From contig NC_089584.1 of the NCBI RefSeq assembly GCF_019320115.1, positions 75,826,791 through 75,890,790 of the forward strand: a stretch of 64,000 nucleotides of DNA. Direction: 5' to 3'. A model generated the notes under the pieces. It had not been told where the DNA came from. It ran no database searches and was given only the letters and a program-made list of their open reading frames with translations. Shown here piece by piece: positions 43,401 to 56,153 of this stretch (within the stretch, counting starts at the first letter, position 1; every line of letters starts with the position of its first letter). The position numbers and the translations under genes were made by a program. The stretch comes from Miscanthus floridulus. Taxonomy: Eukaryota; Streptophyta; Magnoliopsida; Poales; Poaceae.

Positions 43401-44835
43401 TGGGTGCCAGACTTGGTGGTGTGTGAGCGTGCTGCGTGTGTCTTGGGTGCATGGAGAGTGAGGGTTGTGTCGACCGAGCTGGAATAACGACGAGCCTGGG
43501 GCGAGTCTTGCTATGTGGTGCTACCTGGGCACTTGGATATGGAATTCCTGTGGCGGGTAAATGGTAATTGGAGGTGTCCCTGGGTGTGAACCTCGGAGAG
43601 GTGGAGCCCGGGGTAGAGGTGCTGTGGTGGCACGTAAAATGGAAACCCTGATGAAGACATTTTGGCTTGGTCAATCCCTAAGGACTTACTAGTACTCAGA
43701 CTCACCGGGAATCCTTTACATCCCACTCGCCCTATATGGTGCGGGACGATCGGACTATTTGGTAGAGCGATGCCACTACTGCTAGGCGAACGTGTGCAAG
43801 GAGGTACGGGGCGCGCGGTTTCTCCCCACACCCTTCCGAGACTTCAGGAGGCCTTGTGGACCCGGCTCTTGACATCCGAAGAGCCCCGGCTCTGTCTACG
43901 ACTCACAGTATCAGCCATCCCAGACTAGACTTGGGATGTTCTAGGGCTGAGAGGTACGGTGGCATCGTTCTAGGCTAGCAAGCGATCGGAATTCTGCCTA
44001 GGAGATACATGGCTCCGAGGATGGCTAATCTTGTGAGCATGTAAAACCTCTGCAGAGTGATTGGTTGATCGATCGATACATATGCCGACTTGTCGGCTAT
44101 GGACCTTTCCTGGGTTTCGCTTAAACTAGATAGGAGATGAGTCCTTCTTTTCTCCCTCCAGGGTTGAGGTATTTTCCGGTCGTGAGCCTTGGGGGCTGCG
44201 GGCCGTTGAGACAAGACCGAGAGGGAGTTGGCCTATCGACCTGAGTGTGTGAGATGAGATGTGGTGTGGTGTGGTGGAGTGGAGATGATTTGGGATGGAT
44301 GGTTGGCGGATGGATATGGATGGTGTGGTGGTGAATGTGCTAAAAATTGGATATTATTATTATTATATTACTAATGTTATTTACTTCTCATGCGCTAAGG
44401 ACGTAAACCACAGCCAAATATTAGGATCGCCAGATCTCTTGTTTATCTGTTCCACTAAAGTTCATCGGTGTTGACCATGGCCTGCACACATCTGGCGGTG
44501 TGCAGATTTTCTGCTTCTCAGAGATGCTGACTTTTGAAGGATTAGAAGGTCTCGTGACTACGCTCAAGTTTGGTTCGGAGATGGAATCTACGCTGCACTA
44601 CGCCAACTCTGATGATGCCCGTGAAGGAGGAGCCTTCACTCGATAGTCTTCCGCTAGATTAACTCTGTAATAGGTGTGTTCCCCAGTGATGTAATATCTT
44701 GTATTCTTGTAATCTTACGATGTATGACTGTGACATCGACTGAAATATGATAATATGATGAAATCAGTTCTTGGTTTTATCATATTAAAATTCATTCTGT
44801 GGATTTTCCCTTCCAGGAAAATTGAGGATGTTTCA
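37418..44835 (+). mobile_element. 7.4-kb insertion with TG...CA ends, probable giant solo LTR
   Basis: Begins TGTAACAAACCGGG and ends GGATGTTTCA; CCTCC at 37413-37417 and 44836-44840 is a 5-bp target duplication, so this is an LTR-type integration. I find no internal copy of either end, no primer-binding site, and no gag or pol. The layout resembles the long LTR at 48036: AT-rich start, GC-rich 38030-40560 with TATAAA at 38690-38695, then mixed sequence. The best reading is a solo LTR of a long-LTR (LARD-like) family. A LARD with unrecognisable repeats, or a nested composite, is possible. The GC-rich reading frames at 38030-40460 are composition artefacts. Confidence 0.6.
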
Positions 44836-44840
44836 CCTCC

Positions 44841-46357
44841 TGAGGCCTAAATTTCCAATTTGGCTTAGATGGCAAACAAATGTGCACAATCTCGATATCT
44901 CAAACACAAGCATATCTGACATGGCTCCAGATTGGTTCTGGACAATGGCTTCCTCGGTTTACTTTCTGAACATGAGAAATAATCAAATTAGTGGTTTCCT
45001 ATCACCTAAAATGGAACTTATGAGAGCATCTGCAATGGATCTAAGTTCTAACCAGTTCAGTGGTCCAATACCTAAGCTTCCTATTAATCTAACTCACTTG
45101 GATCTTAGTAGAAACAATTTATATGGCCCACTGCCGCTGGATTTTGGAGCGCCCTGGCTTTCAACACTTTTTCTATATAACAACTTCATTTCTGGCACTG
45201 TCCCATCTTCATTATGCAAACTGCAGTCACTACAATTCTTATATATCTCAGGTAATAATCTCACTGGATCGCTTCCTGATTGCCTAGGCTATGAATACAC
45301 AACAAACATGACAAGTTTGAGTATTCTTACTCTAAGCTTAAGAAATAACCACCTCTCCGGTGAATTTCCATTATTTCTCCGAAACTGCTAGAAACTCATA
45401 TTCCTTGATCTGTCACATAATCAATTCTTTGGGACTTTACACCCAAGGATTGGGAATAAGCTACCATCCTTGGCGTTCTTGCGGTTAAGGCATAATATGT
45501 CTTGCGGTCACATTCCAGTGGAGTTGGCAAATCTGATTAATCTTCAGTATTTGGACCTTGCCTACAATAACTTATCAGGTATCATACCGAAATCTATTGT
45601 CAATTGGAAGGGGATGATGACACTAGCAGATGGTGAGTATGAAGATCTACAGCATTCTGGAACGTCATTTGGTATAAATGAAATGGTGGAATATAATGAC
45701 AGTTTTACTGTAGTCACAAGAGGTCAAGAGCAGCTATATACAGGAGAAATAATTTATATGGTGAATCTGGATTTATCTTGTAACAATCTTAATGGAGAGA
45801 TACCTGAAGAGATCTGCACTCTTGTTGCACTGAATAACTTGAACTTGTCATGGAATGCCTTAAGTGGAGAAATTCCTAGAAAAATCGGTGACTTGGCACA
45901 AGTAGAATCCCTCGGCCTATCACACAATGAGCTATCCGGTGAAATCCCCACAAGCTTATCAGCTCTCACATATTTGAGCCACTTGAACCTGTCATATAAC
46001 AATCTATCAGGGAAGATACCATCAGGAAATCAACTGCAAGTGCTCGATGATCAGGCATCAATCTATGTCGGCAACCCAGGTCTCTGCGGTCCTCCTCTCA
46101 CAAAGACATGTCCTGAAACTAACTTGATCCCTGCTGCTCCAGAAGACCACAAGGATGGAAGCGATAATGTTTTCCTTCTCCTCGGCATGAGCTCCGGATT
46201 TGTGATAGGGCTCTGGACAGTCTTCTGCATTCTCTTGTTCAAGACGAAATGGAGAATTGTTTGCTTCACGTTCTATGATACATTGTATGACTGGGTTTAC
46301 GTGCACGCAGCTGTTGGCTTGGCTTCTTTAACAAGAAAAATGGATACCAGGAGCTGA
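44841..46357 (+). pseudogene. RLP2 piece 3: C-terminal LRRs, island, TM and tail
   Basis: Continues as RPKFPIWLRWQTNVHNLDIS with further LRRs; the island region carries WKGMMTLADGEYEDLQHSG. Four LRRs follow, then the cap GNPGLCGPPLTKTCPE, an acidic linker (APEDHKDGSDN), a transmembrane segment [17 protein letters not shown] with a GxxxG-like motif, and a short tail ending RKMDTRS. One stop (45389-45391, after LFLRNC) splits it. The TM and tail resemble RLP1 ([17 protein letters not shown]), which supports recent paralogy. Confidence 0.92.
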
Positions 46358-48035
46358 TATCAGAATCAGCTGCCCGTTTCGTTGCTCCTTACTTAATGTA
46401 GTGATTTTGAATATTGTAATCTACATCTATCGTTTTAAAAAAAATGTGTTTACATAAAGAGCAGTGATCCGCGAGTGTGGTATATGGCTTCACCTTTGGT
46501 ATGTTCATGTCTTTGAATTAACTAATGTATATCTTTCCCTCGACATTAATTAGCGAAAATGCCCGTATGTTACTACGGAACGTACGATCTGTAGTCGAGT
46601 CACCTGGACAACATGCAACTCGGAGATTTATTCAACAATCACTGAATCACATTATACATTTTTATTTATCTTGGAATCAAACTCTATAACATATCCAAAC
46701 GCGCTATACACGAACTCGTATAAACTTAGGATGTTTGTAGATTTATCCAATTATCGGGTAATGTATTCCAATTTAACTTGGGATTGGACTCCCCACCGTA
46801 TATTTGGACACGCTGCTCTTGTAAAAGTACAGGAGAGTGCAAATGATAAAAAAAAAGCTCCATACTTTATTAGTATATAATACTACTTTTTTGGACAGTA
46901 TAGTTCATATTTGAAAAGTTACCCAAAGAACTTTCGTTCTACACTCGAAAGTGGAGATTTGACAAACAAAACTTAACCATTAATATGTGCCTCTCTTCTA
47001 CTTGCATGCTTGTATAAGACGACTAAATGTCTCTATTCTTCACAACGCAATTCTTGGTAGGGATAGCATAACACATAGTATATAGGAAAAAAAACACTTA
47101 ACTTATTGATTAAAGGTTTGAATTGTTTGATTATTAGGCAGGTTGAACCGCATAGTAACGTTTAAATACGATGAGTTGTGCAAAGAAAACTAACACAACA
47201 ATTAGTAGTTTGGTAGTGAAATCTATTTGTCCAAAGCTAGGTTATGAATTTAATTCTCTTTTTTCTTTATTGTTCCCTCCTATACTTTCAGAGAGACCAA
47301 GAAAGATTGAAACAAAAAAAAGACACAAATATAAAAAAAGGAACAAAACGGATAAAGAGATGGATCCGCAAAGAAGATAGGGAAAAAGAAAAAGAAAAAG
47401 GAATGGATCGGGAAAAGAAGGAAACGCAAACAAATGGATAATAATATGGAAAAAGAATAAGAACAGGTCCAAAACAAATATGAAGTCCTATTTAGCCCAA
47501 CTTACTTGTTACCTGAGTATTTCGGAAGTATGCTCAACGGGAATCTATCTCATGTAATAAAAAGACCAGTCGTCAGTTTACAGTGGCTATGGACTGCTCT
47601 AGCTGGCCTGAGCGCCCTAGAGATGCACTACAATGGGTGTGAGAGCTATATCGTGGCGATCACTGTGGCGCTCTTGAATCTTGATGTGTCGTACAGTGGC
47701 AGCCCTACATTGGTGAAAGGGAGGTTGATACATGCATATGGCTTTTGAAGGGCATGCATCGTCCAACTGCAGTGTGGCTGCTCGCCCACGCTCGCGCGGC
47801 AGCAGCGTGGCTGGTCCCTCGAGGCCAGTCACCCACTTGCCTGGCGACGGCGTGGCTGCCCAGCGTGGCCATCCGCCCGTGTTCTTTGTGGGGCCGTCTA
47901 GACTCTAGAGAGAGGTGTTGAAGGAAAGAAGTGTCAGGGCAACTCAGTCATCAGGGTGTTACACAAATACTTGCATGTCCTAGTCTTTCAATGTTCCACG
48001 TCATGGAATCTCTTTTCATGTTTTATTATTTAGTT
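46358..48035. other. 3' flank of RLP2, no gene recognised
   Basis: AT-rich; a purine-rich AAAG/GAAA tract spans about 47300-47460 and a short GC-rich piece 47760-47900. The first bases after 46357 are the RLP2 3' UTR. No element ends were seen. Confidence 0.5.
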
Positions 48036-51000
48036 GTGTTACGATCTTGTTTAGCACTAAGATTTAGACCTAAGAAGATTTACTGAAACGATTTTCTTGG
48101 ATTTTAAAATTTAACTTATGTTTAAAAGTGTCATTTTGGCGAATTATATTGAACAACGGGTTAATTAGTTTCTAGATGTTTTGTTTCTACGAGTCAGTAT
48201 GACGTATGGACTAGTGTATAAAATGTGTAGTGGTTGGAATTAATTAGGTTTAGGCATATTAAAAATTTTGGCAAAGGCCCTAAAGGTTGTTGGTTCTAGC
48301 TAAGTTATTATTCTCTCTAAGTCGGAAAAGAATCGTAGATAATGCCATTTTGACATTTAAATTTCAATAAAACTGGTTAGGCAATATATCTATGTTTTCG
48401 CATGACTGGTTGCGTCGAGATTGTGTACTTGAACACGGTGTAGGCTGTGGTTGGTCTGGAAGTCACTATGCTCTTGGAAGTCACTATGCTCTTGTAAAAT
48501 TTTCCAATTACGCTTTGAGCATGTTAACCATGTTAGTGGCGCTCTGTTCGTGAACCGGCGTTCTGCGCGACCTGTCTATCTTGACGCCTCTCTTTCCTTC
48601 TCGCTGGTCATCTTCTGGTCGTATGGTTTGCTTCGTTAGGGAGATGGTAGTGTCAACTCTAGGGTAGTGCATGTTGGTTGGAACTTGACGAGCTAATCCA
48701 CGGGTTTTTTGCGTCTCTTTTAAATTCGTGCGCATCACTACTCACCGTCGTACGGCTCGGCCTGCGGTCGCCGCGTGCACTGCCTGCCAGCCGTCTGGCC
48801 GACATGGTGCTTCGCCCACCACATGACCCACCTAACCACGGAGGAGCTGGCTGCCTTCGCTGTCCCGTCACGCTGCGGTCGTTGATTCCGTGTTAATGCT
48901 CTGCTTGTCGCGTCGGTACGCGTGGCGACTCAGTGTGCGCCCGCTGTTCCACTGCCGCCGAGAGCGTCCCGCCAAGTTTGAGTCGTCTCGTCCATGCCAC
49001 TGTTGTCCTGCGCCGGCCAGGTGCGCTCCTATGTTGACACATGGCCACTGCCCTTGCTGGCACTACCCATGCGTGCGCCATGCCCGATAGCCCACGTCTT
49101 GCTCGGTCCTCGTCGACCCCACTCTCGTCCTTTCGGTCATGGCCGCACATGCTGCTAGCCTCTACCCTCTGCTTCTTGAGGACACCGAGCTGCTGCTCTC
49201 ACTCTACTCTCCCTCTCTAGCTGCTGCTCGTCGTGGCTGCGTCCGCCATGGGAGCGGACAAGAGCTCTGCCCAGAGGTGCTTCTCCCTGTTCTCTACCCG
49301 AGCCACCACCTCTATCCATCTCTCTTGTGCGCTTGTGTCGCCTTGGCTTGCTCCCCGAGCCCCGACCATGCCATACGCCCCAGGCTCACGCTCGCCATGC
49401 CCCGAGCTCCACGACGCTGCTCTCTGCTGCTCCTCCGCGTGTAGCACCAGCGCGGCTGCGCTCTCGCTGCCTCCGCACGTCGTAGCTCAACAACGCCCGC
49501 GCGTGACTCCACCCCTGCTGCTCCGTCGCTGCGCCTTCTGCTCCCATCGCTGCTCCACCTCCATTGTCCAGCGCTCGAGCCCCGCTGTGCCCCCAGCGCC
49601 ACAGCCGCAGCTACCGCCTCGCTTTCTCGCTACGAACGCCTTGGACGCCGTAGCCTCACCATCGCATTGTTACCGTCGCCGGGAGCCATTGCGGCCCCTG
49701 CTCAAGCATTCGTCGTGCTACGCATGCGGCCGAGCCACTACACCATGCCCCGGCATGTGAGGGGCCTAGCCGGAGGGGCGCCATGTCCGCTCGGCGTCGA
49801 GGAGCCTGCCCTCTCCAGCCACCGCGCCCCGCAGCAACACCACCGCCGCTGCTGCCAGCCGTCGGTCGTCACGCCCGCCACTGCACGCGGCCACGTCTCT
49901 GCAGGCCACGGCAAGGAGTGCCTTGGCCACATCCATGCATGTCCAGGTCTATCGCTGCCCCGCGGCCAGTCCTCCACCACCGCTGTGCCTTCCTCGGTCG
50001 GAAATCGGCCGCCGGTTGGATTCCCCTGTTCGTGCTCTGCTTTTGTGGAGGACGAGAGGGATCGTGTGGTAACAACGAAATTTTTCCAAGGTTCCCAATG
50101 TAATTTCCATGACTCGGATGAATAGTGTTTATGTCCTGCGGGTTAGTTTCGAGAAAACTCAGGGGTGTCTTCGCAAATGTACCACCGCCACTGGGTTTTC
50201 CACCGTGGGCCGGCTTGCTAGGCCGCTCACGCCCACGCGCTGGGCTGACCTGTCGCCGCCACGCCTCTGCCGCTCACGCCCCGCGTGGGCCGTCCGCGCC
50301 GTTGCCGCCGTCGCTAGACCGTGCCTGGCCAGCAGGCCACGCGCGTGACTACAGGCCGAGCCGGCTCGCCTGTCGTGGGCCGCGGTGTTCTTTTCTTTTT
50401 CCAATGAATTAGTGAAGATTTTCTAAAATAAATTTTGAGCTAATTTTTTATTTAAATATAAAATCATTTAGGAGTCCAAAAATTATGGAACAAATTTCGT
50501 TGAGTTCCAAAAATTATGATCTATCTATTATCGTAATTGGTTCGTCTAGTTGGTGCTATTTTTAGGGTTGCCTTAATTAATTGAAATTGTTTAGTTTAAA
50601 TAAGACCTAAGCTTGTAGGAATTTCTGTGATAAATCGGTGATAGTGTTGACTCTAAAAATTTTACAATAAATTACTAATATTATTAGCTGCTCACAGTAA
50701 TTTTTGTAGCTCTAGAATAATTAGTTGCTAGAAAGATAATGATGCCCTATTTTGAATAAAGATTAAATTTATAGAATGGGATAACGAAACAACTGGGTTT
50801 GTATAACTAAAACACTTGTTGGGAAATGACACCTTTCTCGACGATGTTGATACGTAGATTAGTACGTTAGTCATTAGAGCTAGCTTGTTATTTCATAGCA
50901 CGTACTCTATTTTAAGAGTTGTTGTTGTCTTGTTAATTAACTGTTGCATCATCTCTGCAACGCATTGCATACCATAATAGGGGCGATGATGGACCATAGA

Positions 51001-51177
51001 GTCATCTAGAGTATCGGAAAAGATGGTGCCAGGAATCATGTCACGAAAATGGAATGCTAACTTTTTAGTATATATTTTACCCAGATAAGGCCTGGTGCAT
51101 AACCCCTACTTTTCTGTACTTTAAATTATACTTGTGCATTAAGTTTTAAGGAGTTGAATGAAACCCACATGCGCGCG

Positions 51178-51236
<59 letters not shown>

Positions 51237-52652
51237 CTTTATCCTATGAGTCTTACTAGTATGACAGGACCGTGAAGATTGTTATGCTACAGGACTCCGG
51301 TAGAAGTCGAGTGATTGCCTGTCACTCGTGAGAGATAGGAAATATATTATTGCATTATTATCACTTGAAATATAAATGGTGAAAGGAAAAATGGAGACCG
51401 GGTAGGGATATGGTTTGGGTATTGGTGGGTGTAAGAGGTTGTGTCCTGCGGCCAACGGGGCATAGCTTGGTTACACTGTTTTTCCTATCTGTGCCGGTTA
51501 AGGACCGGACGTTGCAATGGACTCTAGGCAAGTCATAGACTTATTATCCCGAGCATATACTTGGATATGGGCATAGGAAAGACTTGTTACTCTCTTGTCA
51601 TGGGTTTCGGCTCTTTCCGGACCGACTTTCATGGTGGTTTTTGGGTGGAGGTCCTTGCATCGCTCTGAGTCTGAGACTCGGGAGCGGGGGCTTGAAGTCC
51701 AAGTTTTGACAGGAACCTAGACCCTGTGACAAGAGGGTAGTGGATTGGTCCTACTTGTGCCTAGGGTACAAGCGGGACATGTGTTTCGGAGTACCCAGCT
51801 TGGCTCATTGATTCATGAATCGCCGCCGTGTTGTTACGACTTGTCTAAACTCTAGCATCATAGTAAGAACTAGAAGATGAAAGATGGTAAAAAGGATTCT
51901 GATTGCTTACCACCTGCTTGGAAGTAGCACATGTGCTTACATAGAATGGTTAGTTAATGAACTAATGCGACTACTAATAAAAATTGAATATAAGGACGCA
52001 CGCTTAGTAATGCTTTCTACAGATGCAATAAACCCACAAGCCAGATATCCTTGCATATCCTTGGAGTCTTTTTCTTTCCTCCTATCGGATAAGTCTTGCT
52101 GAGTATAATTGAGTACTCAGGATTTTATTTTTCCCCTGTTGTAGGTGACATGTGGATGCTAGAGCTGACCCTATGTGTGGATTCCTCCTAGTGGGCTCAG
52201 AGAGGATTCCTTTACGCTACGATCATAGTTTTTATTTATAACTCTCACCAAATATTTTTATAAATAGAAGTTTTATAATCTGTTGTCATAGTTTATATAT
52301 CAATGCTTTATCATGTCATGAATAGATATTTATTTCCGCTGTAATTCTGATCACATGTTTATATTCTGCTGTTAACTTAAATTGTTCATAACTCTGATAA
52401 CATGTTCATATTCTGATATTATAAATAATAAATATTATACCATGATGTTACATGGAAAGTGATGTAAGAAATAGCTAAAATGTTGTAAGCCTTATTCTCA
52501 TTTATGATCCTGATGGAAAAATATGGATTTTTGGGTTCTCCCTTGGAGTGTGCCCGATGGAACTGCGTAATTTGATGTCCTCCCTTGGGTACTTAGTGTC
52601 TAAAGGAAGACAAGTACTCCTGGGAGACATTAGATTAGGCGGTTCTACCACA
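48036..52652 (+). mobile_element. Giant 5' LTR, about 4.6 kb
   Basis: Runs from the GTGTTACGATC homology to CCACA before the primer-binding site. AT-rich ends with a GC-rich interior (48550-50400) full of spurious open frames on both strands. Carries the compound microsatellite at 51171. Confidence 0.7.
51171..51236. repeat. Compound (GC)n(AC)n(AT)n microsatellite
   Basis: About 8 GC, 14-15 AC and 11 AT dinucleotides without interruption, 66 bases of strictly alternating purine and pyrimidine. Confidence 0.95.
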
Positions 52653-52654
52653 GG

Positions 52655-52666
52655 TGGTATTAGAGC
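52655..52666 (+). other. Primer-binding site of the LARD-like element
   Basis: TGGTATTAGAGC, one mismatch from TGGTATCAGAGC (initiator tRNA-Met), two bases after the LTR's terminal CA. It fixes the plus orientation. Confidence 0.8.
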
Positions 52667-53483
52667 ATAAATGAGGAAATAAAGCTTCAAAAACTTTTCC
52701 TAAAATAAAATTTGACAACAAATTCTTTTCAAAAGAATATGACGTTTGTATGCGAAGTTATATAAGTAGCCCTATTACTATGGTTATGTATCCAGGATAG
52801 ATGGCACTCTACTGACTTAGGTAGGCTCACTCAAGTTTTCTACAGGTACACTAACCCCAAGCATAGTCCGATAGTATCGACTAGCTACAGGGAGAGAACG
52901 ATGTGCCAAAAATCTAAAAATGGTTGCCCTATATATTGGCAATAGTGGAAGGATGTATAGGACGTGCATTCATGCATATCCTGGTTGTGCATTGTAGTGT
53001 CGTATTGCTTGCAGATACGCCATCCTTAGGTGCCACGCGTGTCGTATTGTGCACGACTGACTTGTTCCTGTTCTGGAGTTATTTTTGCACTATGGCCTCA
53101 TGCTCTGCGTTCACCTGTGGTTCATGTTGGTCGTGACCCACGTCTTCCCATACTCTTTTCTGTGCTCTTATCGAACCCTTGTCCTGCAATCATACTAGTC
53201 ATTAATGGCCCTGAACGTCGCTCACCTTGAACGTGCAGAATTTTGGTCGATTCATTCATAGCGATCCTGTGCTGGAACCCTAGTGGACTGCACCAGGATC
53301 ACTGACCGCTTCGCCTTTATAAGCAGGGCTTGGCTTAGCCATTGGTACCACCACTCGGTGCACTTTAGCTAGTCTAGCTTTTCCTTTGAGCAAGCTTTTC
53401 GCTCAGTCCTTCCTCACAAGTACCGCTAGGGATGGCAGGAGCCTGGGTTAGTAGTTATTGCCTAAACGTTGAGGGTTTTCCTA

Positions 53484-54340
53484 GAATTCTACATGCCACC
53501 CCATAAAAGCTCGGAGTCAAAGATCATCCCGAGTATGAGGGCCGTGGGTATGAGAAGCATGGCACCGAGCGGTGTGAGGTTACCGTCTATATTGGGAAGA
53601 GTGAAGAGTTCTCCGACATCACTGAAGCCTGGAATGTGACCACAACTGGGTTTTGCTTTGTTGACACCTACCAGGTTGTGGCCCATAAAGCCTTATGGTA
53701 CCTTTGCCAGATCTATGAAGAGTCCATTGCCCGTACCACCATGAGGGTCTTTCCACCTTTGGAAAAGAATCGACGGGCATGGAAGGATCGCATGGAGGCT
53801 TTACAAGGGCATGATGCGTAAGAAGATAGTCCAACCATGGTGCACTTGATCACATATCTGCTTGCTCTGGATGAGCAGTATGACTAGCAAGCGTCGGAGA
53901 TGAGGAAGTGCGTCCGACGAGCCAAGGAAGCTAAGATCTTCTCTAGGATGCTCTAGGTGCAACTAGCTGAAGCACATGCCAGTGCGGCAGCCGTTGAGAG
54001 TCAGGAGACTGCCATGTCGGAAGCTCTGAAGGAGGCCGAAGATTGGCATGTCCATCAATTATGGAGGCCTACCTGGTCACCAGGGCCAAGTGGAGGACGC
54101 TAGCTATGGAATGGTAGGATTCCTTGATTCGTGGAGGGGATCCCTGTCCACCCGCCAAAAAGAAGAAGAGCTGGTGCGGCAGTACCACCAGCACCCCCAC
54201 CCTTGAAAGTGTTAGAAGTAGAACCCTTGATCCCTCTCACTCAGCCATTGTCAAGAGAGGAGACAAATCCATAGCCAGGGCGGTAGAAGAATCCCCCAAG
54301 CCTGGAAATGAAGATGTGTGGTCTAGAGTAGATTAGTTGC
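53484..54340 (+). pseudogene. Gag-like ORF remnant in the LARD-like element
   Basis: Frame reads KDHPEYEGRGYEKHGTERCE, VTVYIGKSEEFSDITEAWNV, DTYQVVAHKALWYLCQIYEE, MRVFPPLEKNRRAWKDRMEA, then across stops (TAA 53819-53821 and several TAG) LITYLLALDEQYD, a coiled-coil-like AEAHASAAAVESQETAMSEA, and KSIARAVEESPKPGNEDV. It resembles an uncharacterised protein often found in grass gypsy-related elements (from memory). The nearest ATG (53493) is one frame off, so a frameshift lies just downstream of it. Confidence 0.6.
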
Positions 54341-56153
54341 CTTAGGATGATGTACCGTAGTTAGTAGTGCCTTTCGTCGTTGTGCTCCAGTATTGTACTC
54401 TTGCCATTGTTATCGTCCGTAGTTGTTGAGATCATCCACCGTAGCGAAGGTGTATGCTGTGTTGAGAAGGGGAGAGTGAATGCCTATATGATGTACCCAT
54501 ATAAGACTGTTGGAATGTGCATTTTGTTTATTTCGTGGTGTTTATTGCGTCCATCTACCTTAAGTCTCGTTTGACGTGCTTATGGTTTTCAAGGATGATG
54601 TTAAGTGGGTTACAAGAGAAGTTCCATTTAGATGCCAGCAAACCAGTCATGATCGGAGAACATAGGATATTGTATCGACTAATTATGGATGTCCCAGCAG
54701 AACACTTGAATATCTTTAAATCCAATCCGTTGTTGGATTTGAATTCCTTGTTCCATGTTGTGAAATGCACCCTTGTTGTTGAATCTTCCCTTGCAATACT
54801 CTTCTTACTCTATGGTCTATGACCCCACCACCTTCATGGCGTGTAAGTTGGTAATAGTTACCTGGTTAATAGCTTATGGTGTCGTGACAAAGCTGAGGGC
54901 TCCCTATGGAACAGCTACCATATGGTGACACTGCTCAGCACGCGCTAGTATCAAGGTTGTTGACCAAGTACATTTACCAAGTTACACCGTCGTACCGCTT
55001 TTTCTACAAATGTTCTTCTTGCAAATGTTCAAGTGTTCAAACGGGAAATCCACAATGGGTTGATGAAATAGTATTCTCGCAAGGTAAACAAGAGAAGGTG
55101 ATTTTGGAGGAAGAATGTATGACATGGTTTTAGTCTACATGAAAGACGGATGTGGTCAAGGAAGGGAAAGAAAAAGAAGAGTAGTAAGGAAAGTTAGCTG
55201 TAGGTGGTCGTGAGTGATTGTAAAAGCTTGAGTGGATGTAATGTCTCAAGTCCTGTGTTTAGTTGACCACACTACGCATGCTGGGTTATTTCACTGTGTG
55301 CGCTATGAATGTCATCTGTGTCGAGCCCATTAGCAGCCCGTTCTCGCATGGCCGTGGCATCATGCCGCACTTGCTGTCCTCGTGCATTGTGCGCTACTCC
55401 TTTTTCCAAGCATTCGGTTGGCTCTCGACCCCCACGCCCTTGTCCCCATACCGGACCCCCTCCCCTTTTTCCCTCCCTTCTTTTTTCTTTTGAGGACATG
55501 GCCTCTTGCACGCCTGCCTCGTCGAGCGAACCCTCTCCTCTCCTTATCCTCTCTGCCGCTAGCGTAGGGAGCGCACCATGGCCGACTTTATCCCCACAGC
55601 ATGACTCGTTTGTGTACCCCATCCACGCCATCTCCACTCTTGGTGTGTTGCGCCCCACCTCCGTTCGCCACTATAAGATGCCCTTGGTCCTTGCTCTTCT
55701 TCTTCATCCCCATTCCCCTTGCATTCAGAGCAGAGCTATGAAATCCAATCGTCATCCGAGAAACTAGGTTCGTCAGTCTAAGGTGATGGTGTAATCTAAG
55801 TAGAAGGATCTGGTTTTTGAAGAAGTTCAAGTCTTCCATGGCTAGTTCAGTCTTAGGGTTCATGATGTTTGACTTCTCAGTCTCCTATTTCTGGATCAGT
55901 TGGTCATACACCATGTTTTGGATAATCATTATCTTGTTGTTTCTCCATTGCTCTTGTCTATCTCAACTTCTGGATTAAGCTTTGGTGGTATTAGGTTGCT
56001 CTTAACCATGTATATATAATTCCCTGTGTGGTTTCATATTCAAAGTCATGTAATCTTTCGTGTAATCTCTGGTCTATGAAATGTAATCGCATTTTGCCCT
56101 CTTCTGATTCTTGCTTCGAATCTCAGGACAAGATTCTTTTTAGGGGGGTTGGT
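54341..56153 (+). other. Noncoding 3' internal domain and polypurine tract
   Basis: No conserved protein. Ends with the purine-rich TAGGGGGGTTGG (56141-56153) directly before the 3' LTR, as required for plus-strand priming. Confidence 0.65.

Larger units (their letters stand above)
20123..46357 (+). pseudogene. LRR receptor-like protein RLP2, split in three by retroelements
   Basis: An intronless LRR-RLP paralogous to RLP1, transcribed in the opposite direction. Exonic pieces are 20123-20321, 36274-37417 and 44841-46357, about 2860 bp together, the size expected for a protein of about 950 residues. The gaps are exact transposon insertions with target duplications CGATA and CCTCC. Besides the insertions it has a stop in the second piece (36502-36504), at least two frameshifts (about 36570 and 37222) and a stop in the third (45389-45391). 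These small lesions show it was not maintained after disruption, or was already decaying. Each piece keeps clear RLP homology, so this is a dead immune-receptor gene rather than a chance match. Confidence 0.92.

Noticed and set aside
47171..47480. Lys/Glu-rich small protein on the plus strand
   Set aside because: A purine-rich AAAG tract yields Lys-rich frames by composition; no homologue recognised.
48678..50412. GC-rich open frames up to 175 codons
   Set aside because: Inside the giant LTR, overlapping in several frames, no domain.
53619..53834. Minus-strand frame over the LARD gag-like ORF
   Set aside because: Antisense shadow of the recognised plus-strand protein remnant.
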